Positions 9,870-19,108 of a stretch of 64,000 nt of DNA are shown here, piece by piece. The notes beneath the pieces are model-generated. The model had not been told where the DNA came from and searched no databases. It saw nothing but the letters and a program-made list of their open reading frames with translations. A program made the translations under genes and the position numbers. Location: positions 1 through 64,000 of the forward strand of contig JAJTUP010000098.1 of assembly GCA_021399435.1 (NCBI GenBank). Direction: 5' to 3'. Each line of letters opens with the position of its first letter. Within the stretch, counting starts at the first letter, position 1. This stretch comes from Diaporthe sp. PMI_573. Lineage: Eukaryota > Ascomycota > Sordariomycetes > Diaporthales > Diaporthaceae.

Positions 9870-12869
9870 GAATTCATAGTCAAACAGTCAGGTGAGGTTT
9901 TATTTCTCTCCTTGCATGTCAAGATGGTGCATTAAAGTATCGAGTTATATTTATAGTCTGAACTGGATTAAGAAAGAAGCAAACCAGAGAGGTCATGTCT
10001 CGGCGCTTAACCAGACGTCCCAAGAGCTGGTTCTTCAGGCTTCCATCTGGTTCCATTCGTAATTTAAGTCTCGTTCGCAAAGACAGGGACTTCGCAGTCA
10101 AAATTGTTTAACCCCGCAATCGGACTCATGTTGTAATGCATATGAACGAAGATTATATGGTCGTCACCACAGCGGATAGCTTTCATAGAACAGACTCTTC
10201 AAGTTGTCAATCTAGGTACTCTTTTGGCAGGTACACTTTTGCCCCGTTACCTTAATGTATCGATCGGCTCTTTCCTGCAAATAAGGCCCACAGATTTACC
10301 ACTTCCAAGGAAATCTGGGCCCGTTTTGTGTTTCTGGAAGGGTACACTACATCGCCTCCTTGTCGAACACCAAATCCGACGACGAAGACAACCTAATATA
10401 CACCCCTACACCTCAACGAGAGGTAGATACAATGAATTTGATGGAAAATCATTTAGGTGTTCCACGAATACTTATTTCTCATTCTAGGGAAAAGCTTATG
10501 GTCGCCAAGCGTCCAAACATATGGTGGAGATCATTCAAAATACCAAATTTGAGCTGCTGGCTTCAAGGGCAGACGGATGTAAGCTCTATGACTGCCAGAA
10601 TTGTCGTCGACAAACTGATTGAAATGGTTAGGGTATCAAGTTACGGGTCTTAGTCTGCACGGGCGAGGCCAAGTCCGAATTCATAAACGAATTCTTATGG
10701 GAATCACCCCAAATCTCCTGCAAAGCAGTTCCGATTTCATGAGCTCCGACGAGGACCGTCTCCACCTCGACTTTTTCGCATGGTCTTATTTCAGTGTAAC
10801 CTACCAAAGACCACAGCCTACTCAGCCTGCTGGAATATGCGCATCCTAGCCATTCACGCTCACACAACAAATGAGGACCTTACATTCTACAAAGATGCTA
10901 CGATCAGCCCGGAGCGCATGTTTTGGTTCTACATACCTATTGATCAGGGAGATTCGATTTCGGAAATCTGAAAGCGTTCCGCGCGGCTGGATCGCCATCA
11001 TGCCCTGTTGTTCAGAACGACTCACGTCTGTGGCTCGTCGGACCACAGGAAAGACCAGGCTGGGGCCCCCTAGGAAACGAGTCAGGGGATCTGATTAAAG
11101 TAAGCTCATGAAAGTGCAATTACTTTTTTCTTCTATTCCTAATTTGCATGCAGCCCATATCCCAAGGCCAACTTGGTCAGGTCTAGAGGGATGGTACATA
11201 TGTGGCTGTTGGAGTAATTATATAATCAGATTCCCTCATTCTAATAATTATATGGTACTACATACGTGATGAGTATTTATAATTAAAGAGGATGAGATTA
11301 GTTGTGTGATGCTACTAGTTGACACCTCAAGTTTATATTCATCGCGGAGAAACGAGACCATCTCATCCCGGTGCAGCCATGGTTCATTTGTTTAGCTTAT
11401 GGCATAGCGCATCGAGCATGTACGGTGTGATAGTCGATGGCTGACCAATTCTATTTGGCGGTGTTCAGCTCCTGTCCTCATGAGTTAAATATCTCCCAGG
11501 GTTCTGGTGTGTAAGACATCGACACATGTTAATTTCGTCCCTCCGGCCTAGGCCAGAAACCCTTGGCATGGAAAAGAGTCTGTCCGTAGCGGGGGTTCTT
11601 GCAAACGATGACAAGCTGGGGGTGGCGGAAAGGGGATCCTTCGACTTATATGTAGATCGACCTGGAATCCCGGAATTTCAAGCTTATGTTAGAAATGTAA
11701 AGCTGAATTGCGAATAGCCAGAAAGGCCTCAGCTCGTTGGACCTGACGTTTACATTGATTTTAATAGGGAAGCTTATTCTTAACAACCGCATTTGTACTT
11801 TTGCAATGAAACGTGTCATGCAACGGTAAATTCCCTGACACATAGCTTGTTCGATTATAAAAACATAATACATTAACTAATTACCTCACTTCTAAATAAA
11901 GACGTTGCTTCTTAAATTAGGCCTAGACTTTACATAGTTATATGAAGTCCCAAGATTATTCTTCTAGAATAAGATAACACGGTATTCTTTTTAAATCCCT
12001 ATTTTAAATATTGAGAACTGGCCTTAATTATTGTAAATATTAATATCTAAATGTTTAGTATTATAGACTTGAAAATTCACGCAGTGTTTTCCCTCAAGTC
12101 AAGTAGATACAATTCATGCTATCCTACCAAAAGTCCAAGACAACATCGAAATCAAGGAAAGAGAATGATTGAATTATGGCATAATCATACTCCCGCATGG
12201 TCCTCGAGTCGAACGAGGTAGGTCTTAGGTATAACGTCGCGGCGGCAGCAGCATCCTGGTTTATGCTCGCCGGGTTCTTCATACTGCCCGGCACTTTCAC
12301 TTCGATCAAGCGGTCGACTTTCCTTAGTTCCTCGGGAGACGGTCGCCGAGTCCAGAGCGCTGTTCAAAATGTACCACTGTTGCCTGTTGCGGGCCTTTGC
12401 TATGTAGTAGCAGTTGGGGGACTGTGCACACTCTGGCGGAGATTTCGTGCAAATTACATCTGGGTGACACAACATATTCTATTGTAAGTAGTCACCGCAC
12501 GCATTTTAAAAGGATCTATCTGAAGCTCACACAAATAGACCGAGTTGCCTTAATTGTCTCAGCGGTTTGTTTACCGTGCTCACAAATGTCTATACCGCTC
12601 GGAAAGGAATATGGTCACCAACGGCATGGGCTACTTTGGGAATCGTCTTGTTCACGATGTTGGCATCTTTAAGTGGTGCATTATTTTACCAGTGGAGGCT
12701 TTCACATCTGAGATAGTTCACTTTGTCTGTCAATGTAACAAGCGTAGATGGCTGAGGAATCGGGCTAGAAATTGACCAAACATAGCAAAAGCTGAGTGTC
12801 TTTCCATATATGTATTGAAAAATAACCTGGTCAACAAACCTGTTCTTGAAAACATTCCTGACGAACTAA
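9870..12869. other. AT-rich stretch with possible host-gene remnants near 10.36-11.1 kb
   Basis: Between 10360 and 11098 several plus-strand frames have protein-like composition. One is an acidic segment around 10730-10780 with S-S-D-E-D-R-L-H-L-D-F-F, which vaguely recalls the start of a fungal transcription factor C-terminal domain. Another around 10870-10970 is closed by a TGA. They do not join into one reading frame and I assign no function. From 11100 to 12870 the sequence is AT-rich, with no coding evidence. Confidence 0.35.
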
Positions 12870-13151
12870 TTATGATCTGATAAGATTTGGGTTGAAATTA
12901 GGTGAGTATGGTAGTAAATACCTCTCTTTTATGCCCCTCTGTCTAATTGCTTCATAAATCCTCTCGTCGTGGTGCCAGGAATCGTTATCCATCACGAGAA
13001 TCGACCTCGGGCCTAGGTATAGGTTTATCTTTGGCAACACACACTCTAGCAGCCACTTAAGAAAGAACTCCTTCGTGGTGTAGCCCTTACATATAGTAAC
13101 GGCGAGCAAGCCGTTGATTGTAATCGCCGGGATCGGAGCGATAGAAAACAC
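12870..13151 (-). pseudogene. Tc1/mariner-type DDE transposase fragment
   Basis: Ninety-three residues resemble the DDE_3 core of Tc1/mariner transposases. They run from I-N-G to S-I-L-V-M-D-N-x-x-x-H-H (second catalytic Asp in M-D-N), then L-P-Y-S-P-x-F-N-P. The first catalytic Asp, the N-terminal helix-turn-helix and the final acidic residue after N-P are missing. No terminal repeats or TA duplication are visible. It is inactive. Confidence 0.75.
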
Positions 13152-13166
13152 ACTATAGGTGCCCTG

Positions 13167-13204
13167 GTACAGTACTGTATGTACTGTACTGTACGGTACT
13201 GTAT
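13167..13204. repeat. TACTGTAC palindromic microrepeat
   Basis: A run of overlapping GTACAGTAC, TGTACTGTAC and GTACGGTACTGTA words. Related runs occur at 2478-2490, 41147-41169 and 47912-47925. They are short, perfectly or nearly palindromic, and lie in AT-rich DNA next to transposon relics. Confidence 0.6.
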
Positions 13205-13927
13205 CTGTCTAGACTCTAACCATATGTATGGTTTTCTTCAGAAATATTCGAAATCGTGGACTACATTGCTTTGGATGAGCCCTGTGGAGGACTTTGTATC
13301 CGTATTCCCGAGCAGTCATTTGCCCAGCCAGCGCTGAGACGGGCGTCAGCAGCGCCCGGCGTTTTCTGCTGTGTAACCGCACTCGACAGAACTGCTGCGC
13401 CTTTTTTCTACATTGAAAGGGGTTTTGGGTAGGTCTCAGACTCTTGATCGTCCTCTTTCTCCACGCAAACCTGTTTCTAAGCTCCCAGGAACACACGGTT
13501 CAAGAAATAAACCACGCTACTCATATATGCCCCTCTGATCATTCATAACATTGTCTTTCAAAGCGCAGAATCTGCTGGTGGGCTTCGAACTTGGAGCTAG
13601 AAGACTGTAATCGCAAGTAACGACGAGATTGCGAATTGAGACAGCAAGTTGCGATTTCGTCTTCTATCGCCTCAGTCACTAATATCTAAGGTTCTTAAAC
13701 ATTCTACAGTACCATGACTCTTCGTCTTCCTTTCCCAGGTCACCTTAGACAAGATGTACCTCGGGTCGGAACGTTCGAGAGTACACAAAGCGAACCCGCA
13801 GATCATCATCAACTCTCCTCATGGTTGTACAGCACAAAGTCTTCCATCTCATTGATTTACTTATTTATTAATTAAAAGTACCCCAATAAAGTTTCTATAC
13901 AAACACACACTTTGAGTACTTTTTGAG
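13205..13927. other. No supportable gene
   Basis: A mixed AT-rich sequence preceding the pogo insertion. An open minus frame at 13209-13496 is Arg/Lys-rich and unrecognised. I see no regulatory or RNA feature. Confidence 0.4.
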
Positions 13928-13929
13928 TA

Positions 13930-13972
13930 ACGTCCCCGGCCCGGCTTCCGCCCCCCCCCTGCTTCCGCCCCC
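13930..13972 (+). repeat. Left terminal inverted repeat of the pogo element
   Basis: Perfect 32-bp inverted match to 15750-15781, with 11 further bases matching except for one (C versus A). Confidence 0.93.
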
Positions 13973-14092
13973 CCCCACATCCGCGTTCACGCGTGCACGC
14001 GTCTGCCCCCACCCTATATAAACTCAACCATATCTTTTCCGAGAGAATTTTTTCTGGTCGCCAAACTTCTTCCAAGCATCAACCTAGTCATC

Positions 14093-15733
14093 ATGAAGCC
14101 CTATGGGGAAGCCGAGATCCATGACGCCCTTGTTGCGTGCAGGGATGGAATGCCCGTCAAGCAGGCTTGCAGGACCTGGCATATCCCCCGTTCCACACTT
14201 CGCGATCGCCTCGCCGGCGAGCAAAGCCAGCGCGTTTCTCACGAACCTCAGAGGCCTCTTTCTGATGATCAGGAGGATCGATTGGCCCTATTCCTTATCA
14301 ACCAAAGCAGCTTGGGCCATGCGTTGACTCGCTGGGAAACGAGGGCTCTGGCAGCCCGAATGGCCTCGTCGGGGAAGGAGGTCGCTCCTCTCGGAAGGAA
14401 GTGGCTGAGGGCCTTCCTCCTTCGTCACCCTATCCTCCGAAGCCGTAAGTACCAGCGTGTTGAGGCTAAACGGCTAAGGGCAGCCACCAAAAAGAACGTC
14501 GGGTCGTGGTTTGACTTCATGCAGTTGCCTATCGTGAAGGCAATTAAGCCGGCCAACCGGTGGAACGCCGACGAGGGCGGGCTAATGGAGGGCAAGTCTG
14601 AGAAGGCGCTTACAATCGGCTATTCGGAAGGAAGCCAGCTTCTTCAGAAGGACTTTAATTCAAGAGCGTGGACCTCCTTCCTTGAGTGTATCTCCGCCAC
14701 GGGCAAGTTCCTCGTCCCACTCGTTATTTTTAAGGGACTGAGCATTCAGCAGCAGTGGTTTCCTATTACCCTCGAAGATCACGAGGGCTGGCAGTTCACG
14801 GCGACGAAGAAGGGGTGGATGGAGGAACCTATCGCTATCCACTGGCTTCGGAAGGTCTTCCTTCCTCAAACAGTGCCAGAGGACCCATCAGAATGGCGCC
14901 TTCTCGTAATCGATGGGCACCATACACATACAACGGTTGAGTTTATGTGGGAATGCTTCTCAAATAAGGTGTATATCGTTTTTTTGCCCGCCCATACTTC
15001 GCATATGCTGCAACCGCTCGATGTAGCAATCTTCGGCCCTCTAAAGCTTGCATTTAAGAAGCATCTCGATCACCAGGGAGGGCACGATTCGTCAACAGTC
15101 ATAGCAAAGAAACGGTTTCTTTATTGCTATCACAAGGCTCGAATTGACACTTTGACGGAAGCAAATATACGTTCTGGCTGGCGGGCGACTGGTCTCTGGC
15201 CAGTGTCTAAGCATAGGGCACTCGGAAGCCACTTTATCGCCGATAATCGCGAGAAGGAAGCGAGATCGTTGGAATCTGGCGGAACCAATAGCTCCAGCAG
15301 CCATTTCTGCACTAATAAGTGTTTTTGTCGGCCTCGAGGGACCATTTTTGCGACCCCTAAGCGATCTCAAGACCTAAGGGGTATGGTGGCTCGGTATGCC
15401 CGTCAGAAGAATCTCAGCCCCACATCACGACTCCTCTTCAGGAAAATCCTCAAAAGTTGGGACCAGATAGACGTCGATTTGACGATATCCTCACAAAAAG
15501 TCCGAGAGTTGGAAGCCCAGATTGAAGCCAGTAGGGTAGTCCGAAGGAAGAAGGTTCAACTTGACCCGAATGAACTTTTCGCCGATATCGAGGCCATTCG
15601 GAGGACTCAGATTGAAGCGGGGGTGGTATCAGAAGAAAGCGACGCTTCAGAAGAGTCGGAAACACCATCGGAAGCGAGGTCAACTATCGTGGTGGCGGCG
15701 TCGTCGGCGACGAGGCGAAGGGGGCGGTCGTGA
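14093..15733 (+). CDS. pogo/Fot1-type transposase (DD35D)
   Basis: A 546-residue transposase that cuts and pastes its own element. The start ATG at 14093 sits in ATCATGAAG. Residues 1-45 form a psq/pipsqueak-like helix-turn-helix (M-K-P-Y start, Q-A-C-R-T-W-H-I-P-R-S-T-L-R), followed by a CENP-B-type DNA-binding half (W-L-R-A-F-L-L-R-H-P, ~104-113). The catalytic core shows D160 (N-A-D-E-G-G), D274 (L-V-I-D-G-H-H-T-H) and D310 (L-Q-P-L-D-V-A-I-F-G-P-L). There are 35 residues between the last two, as in fungal pogo/Fot1 enzymes. The C-terminus is a charged coiled tail (~460-546). There are no stops, no frameshifts and no introns, and all catalytic residues are present, so it may be functional. 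Relics of related enzymes are at 7.9-8.2, 54.6-54.9 and 62.2 kb. Confidence 0.95.
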   Translation: MKPYGEAEIHDALVACRDGMPVKQACRTWHIPRSTLRDRLAGEQSQRVSHEPQRPLSDDQEDRLALFLINQSSLGHALTRWETRALAARMASSGKEVAPLGRKWLRAFLLRHPILRSRKYQRVEAKRLRAATKKNVGSWFDFMQLPIVKAIKPANRWNADEGGLMEGKSEKALTIGYSEGSQLLQKDFNSRAWTSFLECISATGKFLVPLVIFKGLSIQQQWFPITLEDHEGWQFTATKKGWMEEPIAIHWLRKVFLPQTVPEDPSEWRLLVIDGHHTHTTVEFMWECFSNKVYIVFLPAHTSHMLQPLDVAIFGPLKLAFKKHLDHQGGHDSSTVIAKKRFLYCYHKARIDTLTEANIRSGWRATGLWPVSKHRALGSHFIADNREKEARSLESGGTNSSSSHFCTNKCFCRPRGTIFATPKRSQDLRGMVARYARQKNLSPTSRLLFRKILKSWDQIDVDLTISSQKVRELEAQIEASRVVRRKKVQLDPNELFADIEAIRRTQIEAGVVSEESDASEESETPSEARSTIVVAASSATRRRGRS

Positions 15734-15783
15734 GGGAAGGGGGCGGAATCAGGGGGGGGGCGGAAGCCGGGCCGGGGACGTTA

Positions 15784-16507
15784 CTTCATTTTTTAGCGTA
15801 TACTATTGACTTTAGTGTAGCGACCAAGCTGGATATATATACGGTCTAGAGTTAAAAATAGAGAATTTCAAAACGGTTTAAACTTTAAACGACTTGAATC
15901 AGAGCATTCTTTGTATTTCTATCTAACCGTCAAAATAAGCGTTACTGCAAGGGTAGAATGACAAAAATAAAAGCATTCATTTATAGTACAATACTCGACT
16001 TACAGAACACTTCCAGAGAAATACCCTCACCTGTCAGAAGAAATCTAAGTCGTGCCTATTACCCTTTTGCTCTTTTCTATTTATCCGCAGCGGTACTCCT
16101 AAGCGTCTAATTGGAAATGTCATTATCTATATAAACTAGTGGTAGCTATGGCGCTGTGAAAAAGCCAAGGACAGAACAGAACCCTTTCGCAGGCGAACTA
16201 TAAAAGCAGCCTTCTAGATCCTGGCCGGAGGGAAGGGTCCTTGAGAATGGCGTGGTCCATCACTGGACATGGAAGTGTAACAGCATTTCTTCTCTATGGG
16301 TTAAACCTCTTCGGGCTTAGTGGCAGGAATTTGGTCGTCATTAGGACCAATAGGACTCACATAGTACGGTTTTTGATCAGCTACGGAAGAGAACCAAGGG
16401 TGGCCGCTGTTCAGTGATAGCAGGTAAAGGAACACTACAACGGCTTCTCATCCGTCCCACTCAGCAATTTCCCGATACATCCACCTCTCCAGCCTCACAA
16501 CCCGGCC
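15784..16507. other. No supportable gene
   Basis: AT-rich DNA after the pogo insertion. The last ~100 bp are CT/CA-rich (16440-16500) and resemble a fungal promoter or 5' UTR for the short frame at 16508. Confidence 0.4.
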
Positions 16508-16732
16508 ATGTCTATGGATACGAGCCACCCGCGCACTCCTCAGACGCCTAAAACCCTAAATACTTCTGCTTCCATGGACGGCTACGCTCCTCCCCTGCCG
16601 CAGCCCTCCGGCAGAGGCTCATATCCCATGATGCACAACCCCTACCAACACCAGCAGTCTTACGCGACCTCCTCTGCTATGTACAACTTTGGTATGTCTA
16701 GGTGGCCCCAACACGGCGGCTGCATGAAATAA
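16508..16732 (+). CDS. Pro/Ser/Tyr-rich short frame, possibly a 5' exon
   Basis: Seventy-four codons from an ATG in good context (GGCCATGTC). The product is low-complexity, rich in Pro, Ser, Tyr and His. A donor-like GTATGT occurs at ~16692 just before the frame degrades. It could be the first exon of a longer gene disrupted by the neighbouring LTR insertion, or an isolated fragment. I assign no function. Confidence 0.25.
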   Translation: MSMDTSHPRTPQTPKTLNTSASMDGYAPPLPQPSGRGSYPMMHNPYQHQQSYATSSAMYNFGMSRWPQHGGCMK

Positions 16733-16874
16733 GGAAACGTGTCACAACAATCTCGCAATATCTACCTTCAGCCTGTTTCTGATTTCCATATTCTTGTTCC
16801 TGAAACAAAACGTGAAGACATTAGGCAGTATAAGAAGCTCTATCTTACTTTTGACCAGGCTCGGATTGATATCT

Positions 16875-17171
16875 TGTCGAGAGGTCAGGGGAAGATGCTG
16901 GGCAAAGATTGCTTTAGGGCAGATCAGGATCTGAACATTCCGTGCTATGTTGCGATTGATACCTAACTACATTGTGATTCCAGTGCGTCTAGCCACCCAT
17001 CTTATAACCTGACCTGCCAATCCCTCATGGATCTCGATGCACGCTGGCCTGAGCGAGGCTCAGCCCTGACTTGGGCGCCGTATGGGCCTGAGCGGTGCTG
17101 CGGTGCCTTTCGCCGATACTACGGTGCCCCTCACCGGGCCTCCGACGGGCCCGAAGTGCTGCCTTCCAACA
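16875..17171 (+). mobile_element. Solo LTR, copy B, with 5-bp target duplication
   Basis: A 297-bp LTR beginning TGTCGAGAGG and ending CCTTCCAACA, flanked by the identical pentamer TATCT at 16870-16874 and 17172-17176. The paired target duplication proves retroviral-type integration followed by loss of the internal region through LTR-LTR recombination. It lies 40 bp upstream of the ferric-reductase-like ATG at 17212, and inside the longer open frame that precedes it. Confidence 0.95.
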
Positions 17172-17211
17172 TATCTTTCCAAACGTTTTTACTTCGAGAC
17201 ACCTCTTGCCT

Positions 17212-19108
17212 ATGATGAAATCAAGCACTGAAAATGACCTTCCTCTCTATCTGGATGATATTGCTATATACCTTCTGATAATCGGAAGTGTAGTGTTTAT
17301 TCTTTACCTCCACCGTCTTTGCTCGATTCTCCATCGACTGCTATTAACCTACATTATTTTCGCATGCATTCGACATGTTCGTACTCCGCCTCTATTTCCA
17401 TCTGCGACTTGGACAGATGCGTCTAGGGGCGAAGCGATTCTCGTTGTATCTTTACTGATTTCTAACATAATACCGTACTTGCTGACTATTGACACTGTTA
17501 ATCGAAAGTCTGGCCTACTTTCTCTGCTGAATATGGTTCTTGTATCGCTCGGAGGTAGACGCAACCTCATCACAGAGTACTTGGAATTGCCTGTATCGAT
17601 AAACAATATGATCCACCGCTGGACTGGGTGCATTGCAACAGGACACGCAATAGTCCATATGATTTCCCTCCTCCGAGACGGAGTGGGACAGGGGTCGCCT
17701 CAGAAATCGATTTCTGGTTATATTGTAAGTTACTCAATCGATCAGACAACGCATGGGTGCTAAATTTATGCCAATAGTCAACCGGTTGCTTGTCACTGAT
17801 GGTGATCACCACTACCCCGTTCCTCCGTATTCCCTTGATACCAGGTGGGCCAAAAGTTCATGTCTTGCTTGCCGTAGCATGCCTTTGTGGTTTGCTATGG
17901 CATGTGGTAATCCCAGATGTGCGAACGTATTCGAGTGGTACTGCCATTGTCGCCGCCTGTATTTGGTTTGTATCGTTGATTCACAAAATAATTGCAGTAC
18001 TCTTTACCACCAGCAGCATTATACAATCAAAGTCAGATAACAACCAGGTAACTCGACTTATGGTTGATCCGGACCGGCCACTTCATATCATGCCGGGAGA
18101 TTACTTTATTATTTTCTTACCGGGAACCTTCCTTCGCTATAATCTCCGCAGAAGCTATCCCGCCATCGCGGTACCGAAGTTGAACAACCTAAAGGAAGAT
18201 GAGAAACCGGAGGAAGATGAGAAACCGGATAAGCTTATGCTCTTTGTAGCTCAAGATTATACCCAAGACTTTCCAGTCAAGATCTACGACCGAATACTGC
18301 TCCGTGGCCCATACACACAGGATCTCGATCTCCAGCGGCACGAGACGGTAGTTCTGATTGCTAGAGGACTCGGTATTGTTGATTTGTTGCCACTAGCTCT
18401 TACCCTCGCAGAACGCAGAGTCCATGATATGAGGGCCAAAGGTTCAAAGGCTTCAATCAAAGAAACTGAAGGTTCTGGTCTATTCAGAGACCTGACGCGC
18501 AAGGTTGCTCTTTTTTGGTGGGTAACCCAAAGTGAGCCAGAGGATTGGATTATTGACCAGCTGAAGAGACTGAGATCTTTGGATTCGAACAACGTAGGCA
18601 CTCCTACCCGCCAAAACTATCGTTGACGGCTGACTATACGTAGAATTCATTAAATGTTGATGGCTGACTATACGTAGAATTTATTAAATGTTCATGCTAT
18701 CTTTCCAATGTCAATAAATGGTCCTGAAGATTTGTTTGAACCTGGGGATCAGTATTGGAAGTGGCAAAATAGCATGCCAGATACAGGCGGAAATTATAAA
18801 TCAATCAAAGGCTGGGCCCAAATCCACACCCTCTCCCCAGGCCAAAGTATCATGGTTGGTATGTCAACAAAGCCGTTTCCTCTCTTGTGGTAAGCAAATT
18901 CAATTCTAACACAACAAAAGTCTCTGGCGATAAATCATTTTTACGCGCGATGCGGCGACTAGCGACCGACCTGATGGGGAAGGACCGCATAATCCGTTTT
19001 AAGATTCCGCAAATGCGGTTGGTGGAAATAGATGGAAGCACTGAATTTGAGAAGAACCAGAACCAAAGCAAGGATCTAGAGAATGGGATAGGTAGGACGC
19101 ACTCATAG
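17212..19108 (+). CDS. Ferric-reductase-like transmembrane protein, four exons
   Basis: The proposed exons are 17212-17724, 17778-18593, 18678-18858 and 18921-19108, giving ~565 residues. Introns 1 and 3 have good signals (GTAAGT with TGCTAAAT and AATAG; GTATGT with TTCTAACAC and AAAAG). Intron 2 has a weak GTAGGC donor. The N-terminal half is a multi-pass domain with both pairs of haem-ligating histidines in H-x13-H spacing (H135/H149 and H199/H213), as in FRE/NOX proteins that pass electrons across a membrane. The C-terminal half corresponds to FAD- and NAD(P)-binding domains (P-G-D-Y-F-I-I at the flavin fold; a degenerate L-I-A-R-G-L-G-I; a final V-S-G-D-K-S-F-x-x-A-M-R). The usual H-P-F flavin motif is replaced by S-Y-P-A, so flavin binding is doubtful. 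The reading frame is open upstream of ATG 17212 through the LTR boundary, so the true start may have been cut off by the LTR insertion. Confidence 0.75.
18622..18689 (+). repeat. 34-bp tandem duplication carrying a splice acceptor
   Basis: Two 34-bp units (18622-18655 and 18656-18689) differ at two positions. Each contains GGCTGACTATACGTAG, a branch-point-like CTGAC followed by an AG. It spans the proposed end of intron 2 of the reductase-like gene. Only the distal AG (18677) keeps the downstream frame. Confidence 0.8.

Larger units (their letters stand above)
13930..15781 (+). mobile_element. Complete pogo/Fot1-type DNA transposon
   Basis: This is a 1852-bp element bounded by TA on both sides (13928-13929 and 15782-15783), the Tc1/mariner/pogo target duplication. 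The terminal inverted repeats begin ACGTCCCCGGCCCGG and are perfectly matched for 32 bp (13930-13961 against 15750-15781), extending to 43 bp with one mismatch. They contain runs of nine C or G. A single uninterrupted transposase gene fills the interior, with a TATATAAA box at about 14015. Perfect ends, an intact frame and a GC-rich body in AT-rich surroundings point to recent arrival. Confidence 0.95.
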
